From Trueperaceae bacterium (GTDB taxonomy: Bacteria > Deinococcota > Deinococci > Deinococcales > Trueperaceae): DNA of 62,194 bases. Below, in pieces: positions 26,826-35,956 of the stretch. The stretch lies in the NCBI GenBank assembly GCA_011390455.1, contig JAABSI010000008.1:1-62194 (forward strand). Direction: 5' to 3'. Numbering within the stretch: the first letter of the stretch is position 1; each line of letters begins with the position of its first letter. A program made the position numbers and the translations under genes. The notes beneath the pieces were generated by a model, which saw only the letters and a list, made by a program, of their open reading frames with translations, did no database searches and was not told where the DNA came from.

Positions 26826-27871
26826 GCCCCGCCTCCGAACGCCTCGCGCACGGCCGCGTGCACGTCCTGCCGCAGCGCGTGGACGCCGGCGGGCGAACCG
26901 CGCCGCGGGTGCACCCGGTTGGTCAGCACCACCGTGGCGTGGCCACCGTCGGGTTCGATCCAGATCGACGTGCCCGTGAAGCCGGTATGGCCGTAACCCC
27001 GCGCGCCCGGGCCGCCGAAGGACCCCTCGTGCGCCAACACCCACCCGAGGCCACGGCGCGCCCCGTCGGCGGCGACCGCCGCCTCGGCCGTGCAGGCGTC
27101 CAGGAGCGCCGCGGGGGCCAGTCGTTCGTCGCGCGTCAGCCAGGCGTGGGCGTAGCGGGCGAGATCGCCGGCGGTGCCGAAGAGCCCGGCGTGCCCGGCG
27201 ACGCCGTCCCAGACCGTGGCGTTCTCGTCGTGCACCTCGCCCTCGAGCACGCGGTCGCGCCAGCCGCAGTCCTCGGTGGCGGCCACCGGCACGCCCGAGA
27301 TCGGCCCGTAGCCGGTGGCGTGCATGCCGAGCGGCGCGAAGACCTCGCGCGCGGCGAAGGCGTCGAGGCGTTCGTGCGCCACCCGCTCGACGATGGCGGC
27401 GAGCAGCATGAAGCCCAGGTCGCTGTAGACGACCGTGCCCGCGGGGTGCGGGAGCTCGGTGTTGATCACCGCCGCGAGCGCGGCCCGGCGATCGGTCGGC
27501 TGGGCGTACAGCGGGCGCCAGGCCGGCAGGCCGCTCGCGTGCGCGAGCAGCGCACGGACGGGGACGTCGGCGAGCGACGGCTCGCGGAACAGGCCGGCGC
27601 CGCTGAAGAAGCGGCCGACGCGGTCGCCCAGGTCGACGGCGCCGGCGGCCACCAGCTTGAGGACGCTCGGGAGCGTCGCGACCACCTTCGTGAGCGAGGC
27701 GAGGTCGTAGCGGGTGTCGGCCTCGGTGGCGGGGCCGTCCACGCGGCGGGTGCCGGTCGCCACGGTGGCGGTCGCGCCGCTCGCATCGACGACGGCGAGG
27801 ACCGCGCCGGGGGTGACGTGCTCGGCGACGGAGCGCGCCAGGCGCGCACGAACGGGTTCGGGGATGTGCAC
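26822..27871 (-). CDS. Serine hydrolase, beta-lactamase/penicillin-binding-protein-like
   Basis: The 349-residue protein has the class C/DD-peptidase pattern: SLTK (Ser nucleophile, about residue 59), YSDLGF (YxN-like with Asp, about 150) and GHTGFTG (KTG-like box, about 295). No signal peptide is seen, so it is probably cytoplasmic, like esterase or cell-wall recycling relatives. It starts at GTG 27871 with TAGACT (27878-27883) 6 bases upstream, a leaderless unit. Coupling to anmK suggests a role in muropeptide handling. Confidence 0.82.
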   Translation of the reverse strand: MHIPEPVRARLARSVAEHVTPGAVLAVVDASGATATVATGTRRVDGPATEADTRYDLASLTKVVATLPSVLKLVAAGAVDLGDRVGRFFSGAGLFREPSLADVPVRALLAHASGLPAWRPLYAQPTDRRAALAAVINTELPHPAGTVVYSDLGFMLLAAIVERVAHERLDAFAAREVFAPLGMHATGYGPISGVPVAATEDCGWRDRVLEGEVHDENATVWDGVAGHAGLFGTAGDLARYAHAWLTRDERLAPAALLDACTAEAAVAADGARRGLGWVLAHEGSFGGPGARGYGHTGFTGTSIWIEPDGGHATVVLTNRVHPRRGSPAGVHALRQDVHAAVREAFGGGA

Positions 27872-27972
27872 GGCCCGAGTCTAGCGCGCGCGGATCGAAT
27901 GGTCTACGAGTGGTATCCTGCCCGGCGAACCCCTCGTCCGCGGCGCCAGCCGCCGGAACCCTAGGAGGCACC

Positions 27973-29469
27973 ATGCGCAGATGGACCTTGATCGCCGCCC
28001 TCGTCGCCGTCGCGAGCTTCGCATCGGCCCAGAGCGGCACGCTCGAGCTCGCGGTCGACTCGTCGCCCGCCGGCCTCGACCCCCACGTCGTCACCGCCTT
28101 CTCGAGCGTCGCCATCCTCGGGCAGATCTACGACGGCCTCATGGAGGTCAACGCCGACCTGCAGCTCGAGCCGGCGCTCGCCACCGGCTACACCGTCTCC
28201 GACGACGGCCTCACCTACACCTTCAGCCTCCGCGAGGACGTCGTCTTCCACAACGGCCGACCGATGACCGCCGCCGACGTCGTGTACTCCTACGAGCGCA
28301 TCGTCGACGTGGACACCGGCTCGCCGGTCGCCTCGCGCTTCGCGCAGGTCGCCTCGGTCACCGCGATCGACGACCTGACCGTCGAGATCGTCCTCACGGC
28401 GCCCTTCGCCCCCTTCCTGCAGAACACGGTCTTCCTGACCGTCGTGCCGCGCGAGGTCGTCGAGGCCAACGACGGCAGCCTGCAGCAGGTCGCGGTCGGC
28501 ACCGGCCCGTTCATGCTGACCGAGGTCGTGCCCGACACCTACACGCTGCTCACCGCCAACCCGGACTACTACCGCCCCGGCGAACCCGGCGTGGCGGCCG
28601 TGCGCTACAACATCGTCCCCGAGGCCTCGACCCGCGCGGCGGGCCTGCGCACCGGCGCCTACCACCTGATCCCCGACGTCGACCCGGCCACCGCGCAGAC
28701 CCTGGGGAACGTCCCCGGCGTCACGCTGCTCGGCATCCAGGAGCTCTCGTACTCCTTGATCGGCATGAACGCGACCCGTCCGCCCTTCGACGACCCCCGC
28801 GTCCGCCGCGCGCTGAACCTGGCGCTCGACCGCGAGGAGATCGTCGAGGCCGTGTACTTCGGGAACGCCGTCCCCGGCGGCCCGCTCTCGCCCGCGCTGA
28901 CCGACTGGGCGCTGCCGACGAGCGAGTACTCCTGCTACGCCGCCGATCCTGCGGCCGCGCGCGAGTTGCTGACGCTCGCCGGCTACCCGGACGGCGTCGC
29001 CTTCGAGATCGTCACGCTCGGTTCGCTCCGCGTCGTCGTCGACACGGCGCAGGTCGTGCAGGCGCAGCTCGTCGCGGCCGGCTTCGACGCCACCGTGACC
29101 GTCGAGGAGGTCGGCAACTTCGTCCAGCGTTGGCGCAACGGCGACTTCGACGCCTTCGCCAGCCTCAACGGCGGCAACCCGGACCCCGACGGCTACCTCG
29201 ACCGCACCTTCCGCACCGGCGGCTCGACGAACGTCTTCGGCTACAGCAACCCCGCCGTCGACACGCTGCTGACCGCCGGCCAGCAGGCCACCGACTTCGC
29301 CACCCGCCAGGGCATCTACGCCGACCTCCAGCGCGCGCTCGCGTGCGACGGCCCGGTCGCCCACGTGGCCTACGCCACGCTCTTCACGGCGCACGCGGAC
29401 GACGTGAACGGCTTCGAACAGATGCCGACCCGCGGCTTGCGCTACCTGCGCAACGTCACGCTGAACTGA
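27973..29469 (+). CDS. Peptide-type ABC transporter substrate-binding protein (family 5)
   Basis: The 498-residue protein has a signal peptide (1-19) without a lipobox. It then follows the DppA/OppA pattern: LEPALATGYTVSDDGLTYTFSLREDVVFHNGRPMTAADVVYSYERI, the GTGPFMLTEV segment, and FDDPRVRRALNLALDREEIV. Ligands of this family include di- and oligopeptides, nickel and sugars. An AGGAGG Shine-Dalgarno (27963-27968) supports the start, and TATCCT at 27914-27919 is a likely -10. Divergent anmK and a hydrolase suggest muropeptides as a candidate ligand. Confidence 0.88.
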   Translation: MRRWTLIAALVAVASFASAQSGTLELAVDSSPAGLDPHVVTAFSSVAILGQIYDGLMEVNADLQLEPALATGYTVSDDGLTYTFSLREDVVFHNGRPMTAADVVYSYERIVDVDTGSPVASRFAQVASVTAIDDLTVEIVLTAPFAPFLQNTVFLTVVPREVVEANDGSLQQVAVGTGPFMLTEVVPDTYTLLTANPDYYRPGEPGVAAVRYNIVPEASTRAAGLRTGAYHLIPDVDPATAQTLGNVPGVTLLGIQELSYSLIGMNATRPPFDDPRVRRALNLALDREEIVEAVYFGNAVPGGPLSPALTDWALPTSEYSCYAADPAAARELLTLAGYPDGVAFEIVTLGSLRVVVDTAQVVQAQLVAAGFDATVTVEEVGNFVQRWRNGDFDAFASLNGGNPDPDGYLDRTFRTGGSTNVFGYSNPAVDTLLTAGQQATDFATRQGIYADLQRALACDGPVAHVAYATLFTAHADDVNGFEQMPTRGLRYLRNVTLN

Positions 29470-29503
29470 TCGCGATGGCGGACGACGCACGCGCGGTCCC
29501 CAC

Positions 29504-30454
29504 ATGACGAGCTACGTCGTCCGCCGCCTGCTCGACCTGGTGTTCGTGCTCTTCGGCGTCTCGGTGCTGGTCTTCTTGATGCTCCGGTTGATCCCGGGCG
29601 ACGCCGTGATGATCATGCTCGGCGCCAACACCGACATCACCCCGGAACGCGTGGAGGCCCTGCGACGCTCGCTGGGCCTCCACCTCACGTGGCCCGAGCA
29701 GTACTGGAGCTGGATCACCGGCGTGTTCCGCGGCGACCTCGGGACCAGCATCTGGACGGGCCGACCGGTGCTCGACGAGATCGTGGCGCGCTTGCCGGTG
29801 ACCCTCGAACTGACGGTGCTCGCGCTGGTCACGGCGATCGTGCTCTCCTTCCCCATCGGCATCCTGTCGGCGTCGCTGCGCGGCGGCACGGCCGACACGA
29901 TCGTCCGCATGTTCGCCATCCTCGGCCTCACCCTGCCGTCGTTCTGGGTGGGCGTGCTGATGCTCTATTTCGCCTCCATCTATCTTCCTGCCTGGCCGAC
30001 CATCGGCTACGTGCCCTTCGCCGAAGACCCCGCGGGCAACCTCGCCCGGATGGTGCTGCCGGTGATCGCGGTGGCGCTGCCGATGATGGCCGGGCTCGCG
30101 CGCATCTTGCGCTCCTCGCTCCTGGACGTCCTGAGCCTCGACTACATCCGCACGGGCAAGGCCAAGGGGCTCGCCCGCCGCACGCTTCTCTACAAGCACG
30201 CGCTGCGCAACGCGATGATCCCGGTCGTCACCGTGATCGGCGTCCAGGTCGGCTACCTATTGTCCGGGGTGGTCGTGATCGAACAGGTGTTCGCCGTCCC
30301 CGGCCTCGGCCGCCTGGTGATCGGCGCGATCAGCGAGCGCAACTACCCGCTCGTGCAAGGGGTCATCCTCGTCGTGACCGCCGTCTTCGTGTTCGTCAAC
30401 CTGCTCGTCGACCTCGCCTACGCCTGGATCGACCCACGCGTGGAGTACGCGTGA
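29504..30454 (+). CDS. Peptide-type ABC transporter permease (DppB-like)
   Basis: The 316-residue permease has the family N-terminus MTSYVVRRLLDLVFVLFGVSVLVFLMLRLIPGD and six helices. Its EAA loop is DYIRTGKAKGLARRTLLYKHALRNAMIPVVTVIG. It pairs with the following permease; the start codons overlap as GTGA. The ATPase subunits are not next to it. Confidence 0.9.
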   Translation: MTSYVVRRLLDLVFVLFGVSVLVFLMLRLIPGDAVMIMLGANTDITPERVEALRRSLGLHLTWPEQYWSWITGVFRGDLGTSIWTGRPVLDEIVARLPVTLELTVLALVTAIVLSFPIGILSASLRGGTADTIVRMFAILGLTLPSFWVGVLMLYFASIYLPAWPTIGYVPFAEDPAGNLARMVLPVIAVALPMMAGLARILRSSLLDVLSLDYIRTGKAKGLARRTLLYKHALRNAMIPVVTVIGVQVGYLLSGVVVIEQVFAVPGLGRLVIGAISERNYPLVQGVILVVTAVFVFVNLLVDLAYAWIDPRVEYA

Positions 30455-31329
30455 GCGCCGCCGTGGCCGAGCGCCGCCCCAGCCGCGGTCTGCGCCGCTT
30501 CATGGAGCGGCTCGTGCGCAACCACGTCGGCTTCGTCGGCTTCCTGCTGTGCGTGCTGGTGCTGGCCTTCGCCGTCTTCGCGCCATGGCTTGCCACCCAC
30601 GACCCGCTCGTGCAATCGATCCGCGAGCGTTTCCAGGGGCCCTCCGCCGCCCACTGGCTGGGGACCGACAACTTCGGCCGCGACCTCTGGTCGCGCATCT
30701 TGTTCGGGTACCGCACGAGCGTCGGCACGGCGGTCGGCGCGGTCGGGATCGCGACCCTCGTCGGCGGCGCTGCGGGCCTGACCGCCGCGTACGTCGGCGG
30801 CTGGACCGATCGCCTGATCATGCGGCTGATGGACGTGCTGCTCGCCTTCCCGATCATCCTGCTGGCGATCGCGGTGCTGGCCGTGCTCGGGCCCGGCAGC
30901 TTCAACACCGGCCTCGCGATCGGCATCGTGTACACGCCCATCTTCGCGCGGCTGGCGCGCGGCCCGGCGCTCTCGGTGCTGTCGTGGGACTACGTGGCCG
31001 CCGCGCGGGCGCTGGGGGCGCCGGCGCGACGGATCGTCCTGCGCCACGTGCTGCCCAACATCGCCGCGCCGCTGATGGTCCAGGTGACCCTGTCGCTCTC
31101 CACCGCGATCCTCGTCGAGGCGTCGCTGTCCTTCCTGGGCCTCGGCACGCAACCACCGACGCCGTCGCTCGGGCTGATGCTCTCCGATAGCCGCGACTAC
31201 CTGTTGCTCTCGCCCTGGACGTCGGTGTTCTCGGGCCTCGCGATCCTGGTCGCGTCGTTCGGCTTCAACCTGTTCGGCGACGGTCTGCGCGACCTGCTCG
31301 ACCCGACCCTGCGCAGCGCGGCGAGTTAG
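30451..31329 (+). CDS. Peptide-type ABC transporter permease (DppC-like)
   Basis: The 292-residue second permease shows HWLGTDNFGRDLWSRILFGYRTS, a canonical DppC segment, and the EAA loop DYVAAARALGAPARRIVLRHVLPN. The GTG start lies on the stop of the previous gene. No ATP-binding gene follows, so the system must borrow ATPases encoded elsewhere. Confidence 0.9.
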   Translation: MSAAVAERRPSRGLRRFMERLVRNHVGFVGFLLCVLVLAFAVFAPWLATHDPLVQSIRERFQGPSAAHWLGTDNFGRDLWSRILFGYRTSVGTAVGAVGIATLVGGAAGLTAAYVGGWTDRLIMRLMDVLLAFPIILLAIAVLAVLGPGSFNTGLAIGIVYTPIFARLARGPALSVLSWDYVAAARALGAPARRIVLRHVLPNIAAPLMVQVTLSLSTAILVEASLSFLGLGTQPPTPSLGLMLSDSRDYLLLSPWTSVFSGLAILVASFGFNLFGDGLRDLLDPTLRSAAS

Positions 31330-31334
31330 CGCGA

Positions 31335-31358
31335 GGCGCCCCGCACGAAACGGGCGCC
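31335..31358 (+). terminator. Hairpin after the peptide-type transporter genes
   Basis: A 7-base GC-rich inverted repeat (31335-31341 with 31352-31358) with a 10-base loop lies 5 bases after the permease stop and before the next promoter. No T tract follows, so termination efficiency is uncertain. Confidence 0.45.
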
Positions 31359-31370
31359 GGCGACCATTCC

Positions 31371-31392
31371 CCTAACGTCGGTTAGGTACGCT
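31371..31392 (+). promoter_or_regulatory. Palindromic operator abutting the -10 of the efflux operon
   Basis: CCTAACGTCGGTTAGG (31371-31386) has perfect 6-base arms. It is directly followed by TACGCT (31387-31392), a -10 box for the efflux operon. Placement against the -10 suggests a repressor of TetR or similar type; no regulator gene is adjacent. Confidence 0.55.
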
Positions 31393-31424
31393 GTCGGGCG
31401 TACGCCGCCGAGGAGGCCGCGCCC

Positions 31425-32852
31425 GTGACCCACCCGAACCGAACCCGAAGCGGACGCCGCCGCGCCACGCGACCGCGACCCCCGCACCCGGTCGCCTTCG
31501 CCCTGGCCGCGGCGCTCTGGCTCGGGGGCGCCGCGTTCGGCCAGCCCTCGGCGCCGCTCGACTACGCCGCTGCGCTGCGCCTCGCCGAAGACGGACCGAC
31601 CGTGCAGCTCGCGCTGCGGGCGCTCGAACTCGCCGAGCGCCAGCTCGCCGTCACCGCGACGCCGCTGCGTGCGGAGCTGAGCGCGGGGTACCGCTGGACG
31701 AGCGGCGAGCGCGACCCCGGCGTGGGCGATCCGATCGACCTCACGGATCAGGGCTACGACCCCATCGGCCTGTCGCTCTCCTTCCCCGTGCTCGGCCTCG
31801 GCCCGGCCGGCGACGCCATCGCGCGCGCCCGCGCCGACGTGGTGCGCGCCGAGACCGAGCTCGCCGCCGCTCGGCGTGGCGCGCGCATCGAGGCGACCAC
31901 CGCCTTCCAGAACGCGCTGCGGGCGCGGCGCGCGCTCGCGCTGGCGGGCGCGGAGGCCGACCTGGCAACGCTCGAGCTGCGCGCCGCCGAGCTGCGCGCG
32001 ACGGCGGGCGCCGCGACCGCCGGTGAGGTCGCCCGCTTCGCGAGCGCCGAGGCCCGAGCGCGCAACGCCGTCGCCGCCGCGGCGTTCGAGATCGAGGCCG
32101 CCGACCGCGCGCTCGCGCTCGCCCTCGGCGGCCCGGCCGGTGAGCCCGATGGCGCGCTCCCCGATCCCGCGGCGCTCCTCGCCGAGGTGCCGGAGGCCGC
32201 TTGGGCCCGGCGCAGCGACGTCCTGGCCGCGCGCCTGCAGGTCGCCGAGACCGACCGCACCGCCGACGCGACGCTCCGCGATCGGCTTCCGAGCCTCGGC
32301 TTCAGCGTCGCCAGCACCAGCGGCGACGCCGACCGCAGCCTGCAGTGGGGCGCGTCCTTCGACACCCGCGCGCTGCAACCGAGCGTGTCGCTCAGCTACG
32401 ACCCGGACTCGGGCGTGCCCGGCGTCGGGGCCGACGGCACCAGCCGCTCCCTGACCGTGGGCGTCGCCCTGCGGGTGCCCCTCGATCCGACCGTCGGAAG
32501 CGCCTTGGCCGCCGCCCGCATCGGCCGCGAGCGGGCGCGCGCGCAGCTCGAACTCGCTCAGGCACGCGCCGAGCTCGACGTCGACCGGCGCGCCTTCGAG
32601 TTCGAGGCGGCGTCCGCGGACGCCGAGCTCGCCCGCTCCGCGGCCGATCGCGCCCTCGCCGACCTCGCCGTGAGCGAGGCGCGCTTCGCGAGCGGCTCGA
32701 TCTCCGAGCTCGCCATCGCCCGCGCCCGCCTCGACGCCGCCCGCGCCGAGCTCGATGCCGACCGCGCCGGCGACGGCGCGCGCCTCGCCGCCCTGCGCCT
32801 GCTCGACGCGCTCGCGATCGACCCCGACCCCCCTACGCCACCCCAGGAGTGA
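31425..32852 (+). CDS. TolC-family outer-membrane efflux protein
   Basis: The 475-residue protein has a signal segment (to about 40) and two long Ala/Arg/Glu-rich coiled-coil hairpins. These are joined by beta segments such as AELSAGYRWTSGERDPGV and LSLSFPVLGLG, the two-repeat build of TolC/OEP proteins. It would form the outer-membrane channel of the efflux pump encoded downstream. The start is GTG with an AGGAGG Shine-Dalgarno (31410-31415). It is the first gene of a five-gene operon. Confidence 0.8.
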   Translation: MTHPNRTRSGRRRATRPRPPHPVAFALAAALWLGGAAFGQPSAPLDYAAALRLAEDGPTVQLALRALELAERQLAVTATPLRAELSAGYRWTSGERDPGVGDPIDLTDQGYDPIGLSLSFPVLGLGPAGDAIARARADVVRAETELAAARRGARIEATTAFQNALRARRALALAGAEADLATLELRAAELRATAGAATAGEVARFASAEARARNAVAAAAFEIEAADRALALALGGPAGEPDGALPDPAALLAEVPEAAWARRSDVLAARLQVAETDRTADATLRDRLPSLGFSVASTSGDADRSLQWGASFDTRALQPSVSLSYDPDSGVPGVGADGTSRSLTVGVALRVPLDPTVGSALAAARIGRERARAQLELAQARAELDVDRRAFEFEAASADAELARSAADRALADLAVSEARFASGSISELAIARARLDAARAELDADRAGDGARLAALRLLDALAIDPDPPTPPQE

Positions 32853-32853
32853 C

Positions 32854-33885
32854 ATGCGTCGACATCCGCTCGCCCTCGCCCTCGTCCTGAACCTGACCCT
32901 CGCCTCGGCCCTCGGCCTCGCCCACGCTCAGGCGCCGCTCGACCTCGAGCGCGCGGCCTCGCTGGCGGTCGACGTCGCGGCCGGCGTCCAGAGCGCCCGC
33001 CTCGACCTCGCCACCGCCGAGCGCGACCTCGCTCGGGCGACGGCCGACCCGACGACGCTGCGGGTCGCGCGGCTGCAGGCGGACCACGCGGTCGCCCGCG
33101 CGGCCACCAGCTTGCGCAACGCCGAGGCGAGCGCGCGCGACGGCGCGGCGAGCGCCTTCACCGCGGCGCTCGAGGCCGACGACCGGCTCGCGCTGGCCGA
33201 GGCCGCCCTCGCGATCGCCACCACCGCCCGCGAAGCCCTCGCGATCCAGTTCGAGGCGGGGGCCGCCACCCGGCTCGACGTCGACCGCGCCGAGGACGAC
33301 CGGCGGGCCGCCGAGCGCGACGTCGCGGACGCGCTCGCCGCCCGAGCGCTGGCGTACGACCGGCTCGCGAGCCTGATCGGCGCCGACGACGCGGACTTTG
33401 CGCTCGAGCGCGCACCCGAACCGCCGCCGCTCCTCGACCTCGCGGCGTACCTGGTCGATCTCCCCGCGAACGCGCAGCTGCAGGCGGCCGACCAGCAAGT
33501 GGCCCTGGCCGAGGCGCAGCTCGCCGCCGTCGACAACCCGCTCTCCAGCGCGCCCGCCGACGTCGCCGCGGCGCGCGACCGGGTCGACGTCGCACGGCTG
33601 CAACGCGACGAGCAGGAGCGGAGCCTCACACTGCTCGTGCGCCAAGCCCACAACGCGGCGCGCTCCGCCGAAGCGCGGGTGCGGGCCGCCGAGGCGGCGG
33701 CCGCCAGCGCGCGCGAAGAGTTCGGCGTGCAGCAGGTGCGCTTCGAGGCCGGGAGCGTCTCGGCGCTCGCGCTCGCGCGCACCGAGCGGCAGGCGGCGGC
33801 CCAAGACCAGGCGCTCACCGCGGCGCGGCACGCGCTCCATGCAGCGATCCGGCAGCTGCAGCTCACGCTGCTGGGCGCGCGATGA
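32854..33885 (+). CDS. Second, shorter TolC-like outer-membrane efflux protein
   Basis: The 343-residue protein has a signal peptide (1-26, AHA cleavage). Helical Ala-rich segments throughout carry OEP-like phrases such as FEAGAATRLDVDRAEDDRRAAERDVADA and VRFEAGSVSALALARTERQAA. It is about 130 residues shorter than its upstream neighbour and has little beta-barrel sequence. It begins two bases after that gene's stop (ATG at 32854), with AGGAGTGAC as ribosome site. It may be a partner or a degenerate copy. Confidence 0.75.
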   Translation: MRRHPLALALVLNLTLASALGLAHAQAPLDLERAASLAVDVAAGVQSARLDLATAERDLARATADPTTLRVARLQADHAVARAATSLRNAEASARDGAASAFTAALEADDRLALAEAALAIATTAREALAIQFEAGAATRLDVDRAEDDRRAAERDVADALAARALAYDRLASLIGADDADFALERAPEPPPLLDLAAYLVDLPANAQLQAADQQVALAEAQLAAVDNPLSSAPADVAAARDRVDVARLQRDEQERSLTLLVRQAHNAARSAEARVRAAEAAAASAREEFGVQQVRFEAGSVSALALARTERQAAAQDQALTAARHALHAAIRQLQLTLLGAR

Positions 33886-35201
33886 GCACACCGACCCCCC
33901 GGCGACGGCGGCGCGCCCCCTGGATCGTCGCCGGCCTCGTGCTCGTCGCGGTGGCGGCGACGTTCGCGTGGCGGGCCGGCCAGGGTCCGGCGGCGACCTC
34001 GACCTTGGCCGAACCGATCGAGCAGGGCACCTTCTTGCGGGAGGTCACCGGGACGGGCGTCGTGGAGGCCGTGCAAGAGCGTTCGTTGGCCTTCGCCGCC
34101 GGCGGCACGGTCGCGACCGTCGCCGTCGACGAGGGCGACGTCGTCGCGGCCGGCCAGGAGCTCGCGCGCCTCGACACCGCCTCGGTGGAGCGCGAAGCCG
34201 CCACCCTGCGCACCTCGCTCGCGTCCGCGCGCGCCGACCGCGACCGGTTGACCGCGCAGCAGGGCGTCGACCGCCTGGACGCACAGGCGGCGGTCGCGAA
34301 CGCCGAGGACCAGCGGGTGCGGGCCGCGCGCGCCGTCGAGGACGCCGAACGCGACCTCGACGTCGCGGAGCGGCTCCTCGCCGCCGGCGCCGCCGCGCGC
34401 GACGAGGTCCGCGCCGCCGAGGCCGCGCTCGACGGCGCGCGCCGCAGCCTGGCGCAGGCCGACCTCGCGCTGCGGACCGCGCAGACCCGGCTCGGCAACC
34501 TCGACCAGCTCGCCGCGGCCCAGCGGGCGAGCGCCGCCGCGCAGGTCACCCAGATCGAGAACAACCTGGCGAACGTCGAATCGCGCCTGTCCGACACGAC
34601 CATCGTGGCGCCGTTCGCGGGGGTCGTCACCCGCGTGGGCATCCAGAGCGGCGACCTGGTGGGCACCCAAGCGGTCGTGACGCTGGCCGACACGTCCCTC
34701 CTGCGCGTGCGCGCGCGGTTCGACGAGAACCGCGCCGCGGAGCTGGTCGTCGGCCAAGCCGCCGTCGTGGTGCCGGATGCCGACACCAGCCAACGGCTCG
34801 CGGCCACGGTCGAGCGGATCAGCCCGGTGACGCTCCGCGACGGCGGCACCGCGCAGGTCACCGCCGACTTGGCGTTCGATCCGTCCGAGCCGCTCGACGC
34901 CGCCTTCGCTCGGCCGGGCTCGACCGTCACCGTGCGCGCGCAGGTGCGGCGCATCGAGCAGGCGCTGCTCGTCCCGCTCGAGGCGATCACCGAGCGCGAC
35001 GGCGCCTCGTTCGTCTATCGCGTCGAGCCCGGCGACGGCGATGCGGGCGTCGTGCGGCGGGTCGACGTCGTCGTGCTCGAGCGCAACCCGACCGTCGCGG
35101 CCGTCGAAGCCGACCTGGCGCCCGGCGACCTGATCGCGCTCGTCAACCTCGACGCGCTCGCCGACGGCGCCGCGGTCGCCTTCCCGAACGTGGCCCCCTG
35201 A
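33882..35201 (+). CDS. Periplasmic adaptor (membrane fusion) protein, HlyD/MacA-like
   Basis: The 439-residue protein has one N-terminal anchor helix (about 13-30), then a biotinyl-lipoyl half (GGTVATVAVDEGDVVAAGQELARLD). A long coiled-coil hairpin follows (about 90-225), then the second lipoyl half (SDTTIVAPFAGVVTRVGIQSGDLVG) and beta-barrel domains. It would link the MacB-like pump to the TolC-like channel. Its ATG overlaps the previous stop (ATGA, 33882-33885). Confidence 0.88.
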   Translation: MSTPTPRRRRRAPWIVAGLVLVAVAATFAWRAGQGPAATSTLAEPIEQGTFLREVTGTGVVEAVQERSLAFAAGGTVATVAVDEGDVVAAGQELARLDTASVEREAATLRTSLASARADRDRLTAQQGVDRLDAQAAVANAEDQRVRAARAVEDAERDLDVAERLLAAGAAARDEVRAAEAALDGARRSLAQADLALRTAQTRLGNLDQLAAAQRASAAAQVTQIENNLANVESRLSDTTIVAPFAGVVTRVGIQSGDLVGTQAVVTLADTSLLRVRARFDENRAAELVVGQAAVVVPDADTSQRLAATVERISPVTLRDGGTAQVTADLAFDPSEPLDAAFARPGSTVTVRAQVRRIEQALLVPLEAITERDGASFVYRVEPGDGDAGVVRRVDVVVLERNPTVAAVEADLAPGDLIALVNLDALADGAAVAFPNVAP

Positions 35202-35202
35202 C

Positions 35203-35955
35203 GTGCAGGACGCCCCCACCCCCGTCATCGTGGCCCGCGACCTCGTCAAGACCTACACGCTCGGCGGCGGCCATCAGGTGCACGCGCTGCGGGGCCTCGA
35301 CCTCGACGTGCGGCGCGGCGAGTACGCCGCGATCATGGGGCCCTCGGGCTCGGGCAAGAGCACGCTCCTGCAGATCCTCGGTTGCCTCGACGTCCCGACG
35401 TCGGGCTCCTACCGCCTCGCCGAGGAGGAGGTCGCCACCCTCGACGAGGACGCGCTCTCGGTGATCCGCAACCGCAGGATCGGCTTCATCTTCCAGGCCT
35501 ACAACCTGCTCGGACGCGCGACCGCCCTGGACAACGTCGCGCTGCCGCTGCTGTACCGCGGCGTGGCGCTGCGCGAGCGACGCGCCATGGCGCTCGGGGC
35601 GCTCGAGCGGGTCGGGCTGGCCGACCGCACCCACCACCGCCCCAACGAGCTGTCGGGCGGGCAGAAGCAGCGCGTGGCCATCGCCCGCGCGCTCGCCACC
35701 GACCCCGACATCCTGCTCGCCGACGAACCGACCGGCAACCTCGACTCGCGCACCGGCGACGAGATCCTGGGCCTGTTCGACGACCTGCACGCCGAGGGGC
35801 GCACGATCCTGATGGTCACCCACGAGCAGGAGGTCGCGGAGCACTGCGAGCGCATCATCCGGATCCGCGACGGGGTGGTCGAGGCCTCCGAGGTCGTCGC
35901 GGCGCGCCGCCGACCGGCGCGGGCGTCCGCCGCCGCCGATCCGGTGGGGGTCTGA
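35203..35955 (+). CDS. ABC transporter ATP-binding protein, MacB/LolD type
   Basis: The 250-residue ATPase has Walker A GPSGSGKST (about 46), Q-loop IFQAYNLL, signature LSGGQKQRVAIARAL, Walker B ILLADEPTGNLDS and H-loop VTHE. These are all typical of the MacB/LolD/FtsE group. The start is GTG, one base after the adaptor stop. It powers the next gene's permease. Confidence 0.93.
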   Translation: MQDAPTPVIVARDLVKTYTLGGGHQVHALRGLDLDVRRGEYAAIMGPSGSGKSTLLQILGCLDVPTSGSYRLAEEEVATLDEDALSVIRNRRIGFIFQAYNLLGRATALDNVALPLLYRGVALRERRAMALGALERVGLADRTHHRPNELSGGQKQRVAIARALATDPDILLADEPTGNLDSRTGDEILGLFDDLHAEGRTILMVTHEQEVAEHCERIIRIRDGVVEASEVVAARRRPARASAAADPVGV

Positions 35956-35956
35956 C

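Noticed and set aside
26940..26970. Possible tRNA T-arm (GGTTCGATCC-like)
   Set aside because: It lies inside the serine hydrolase gene and no acceptor stem or anticodon arm pairs around it.
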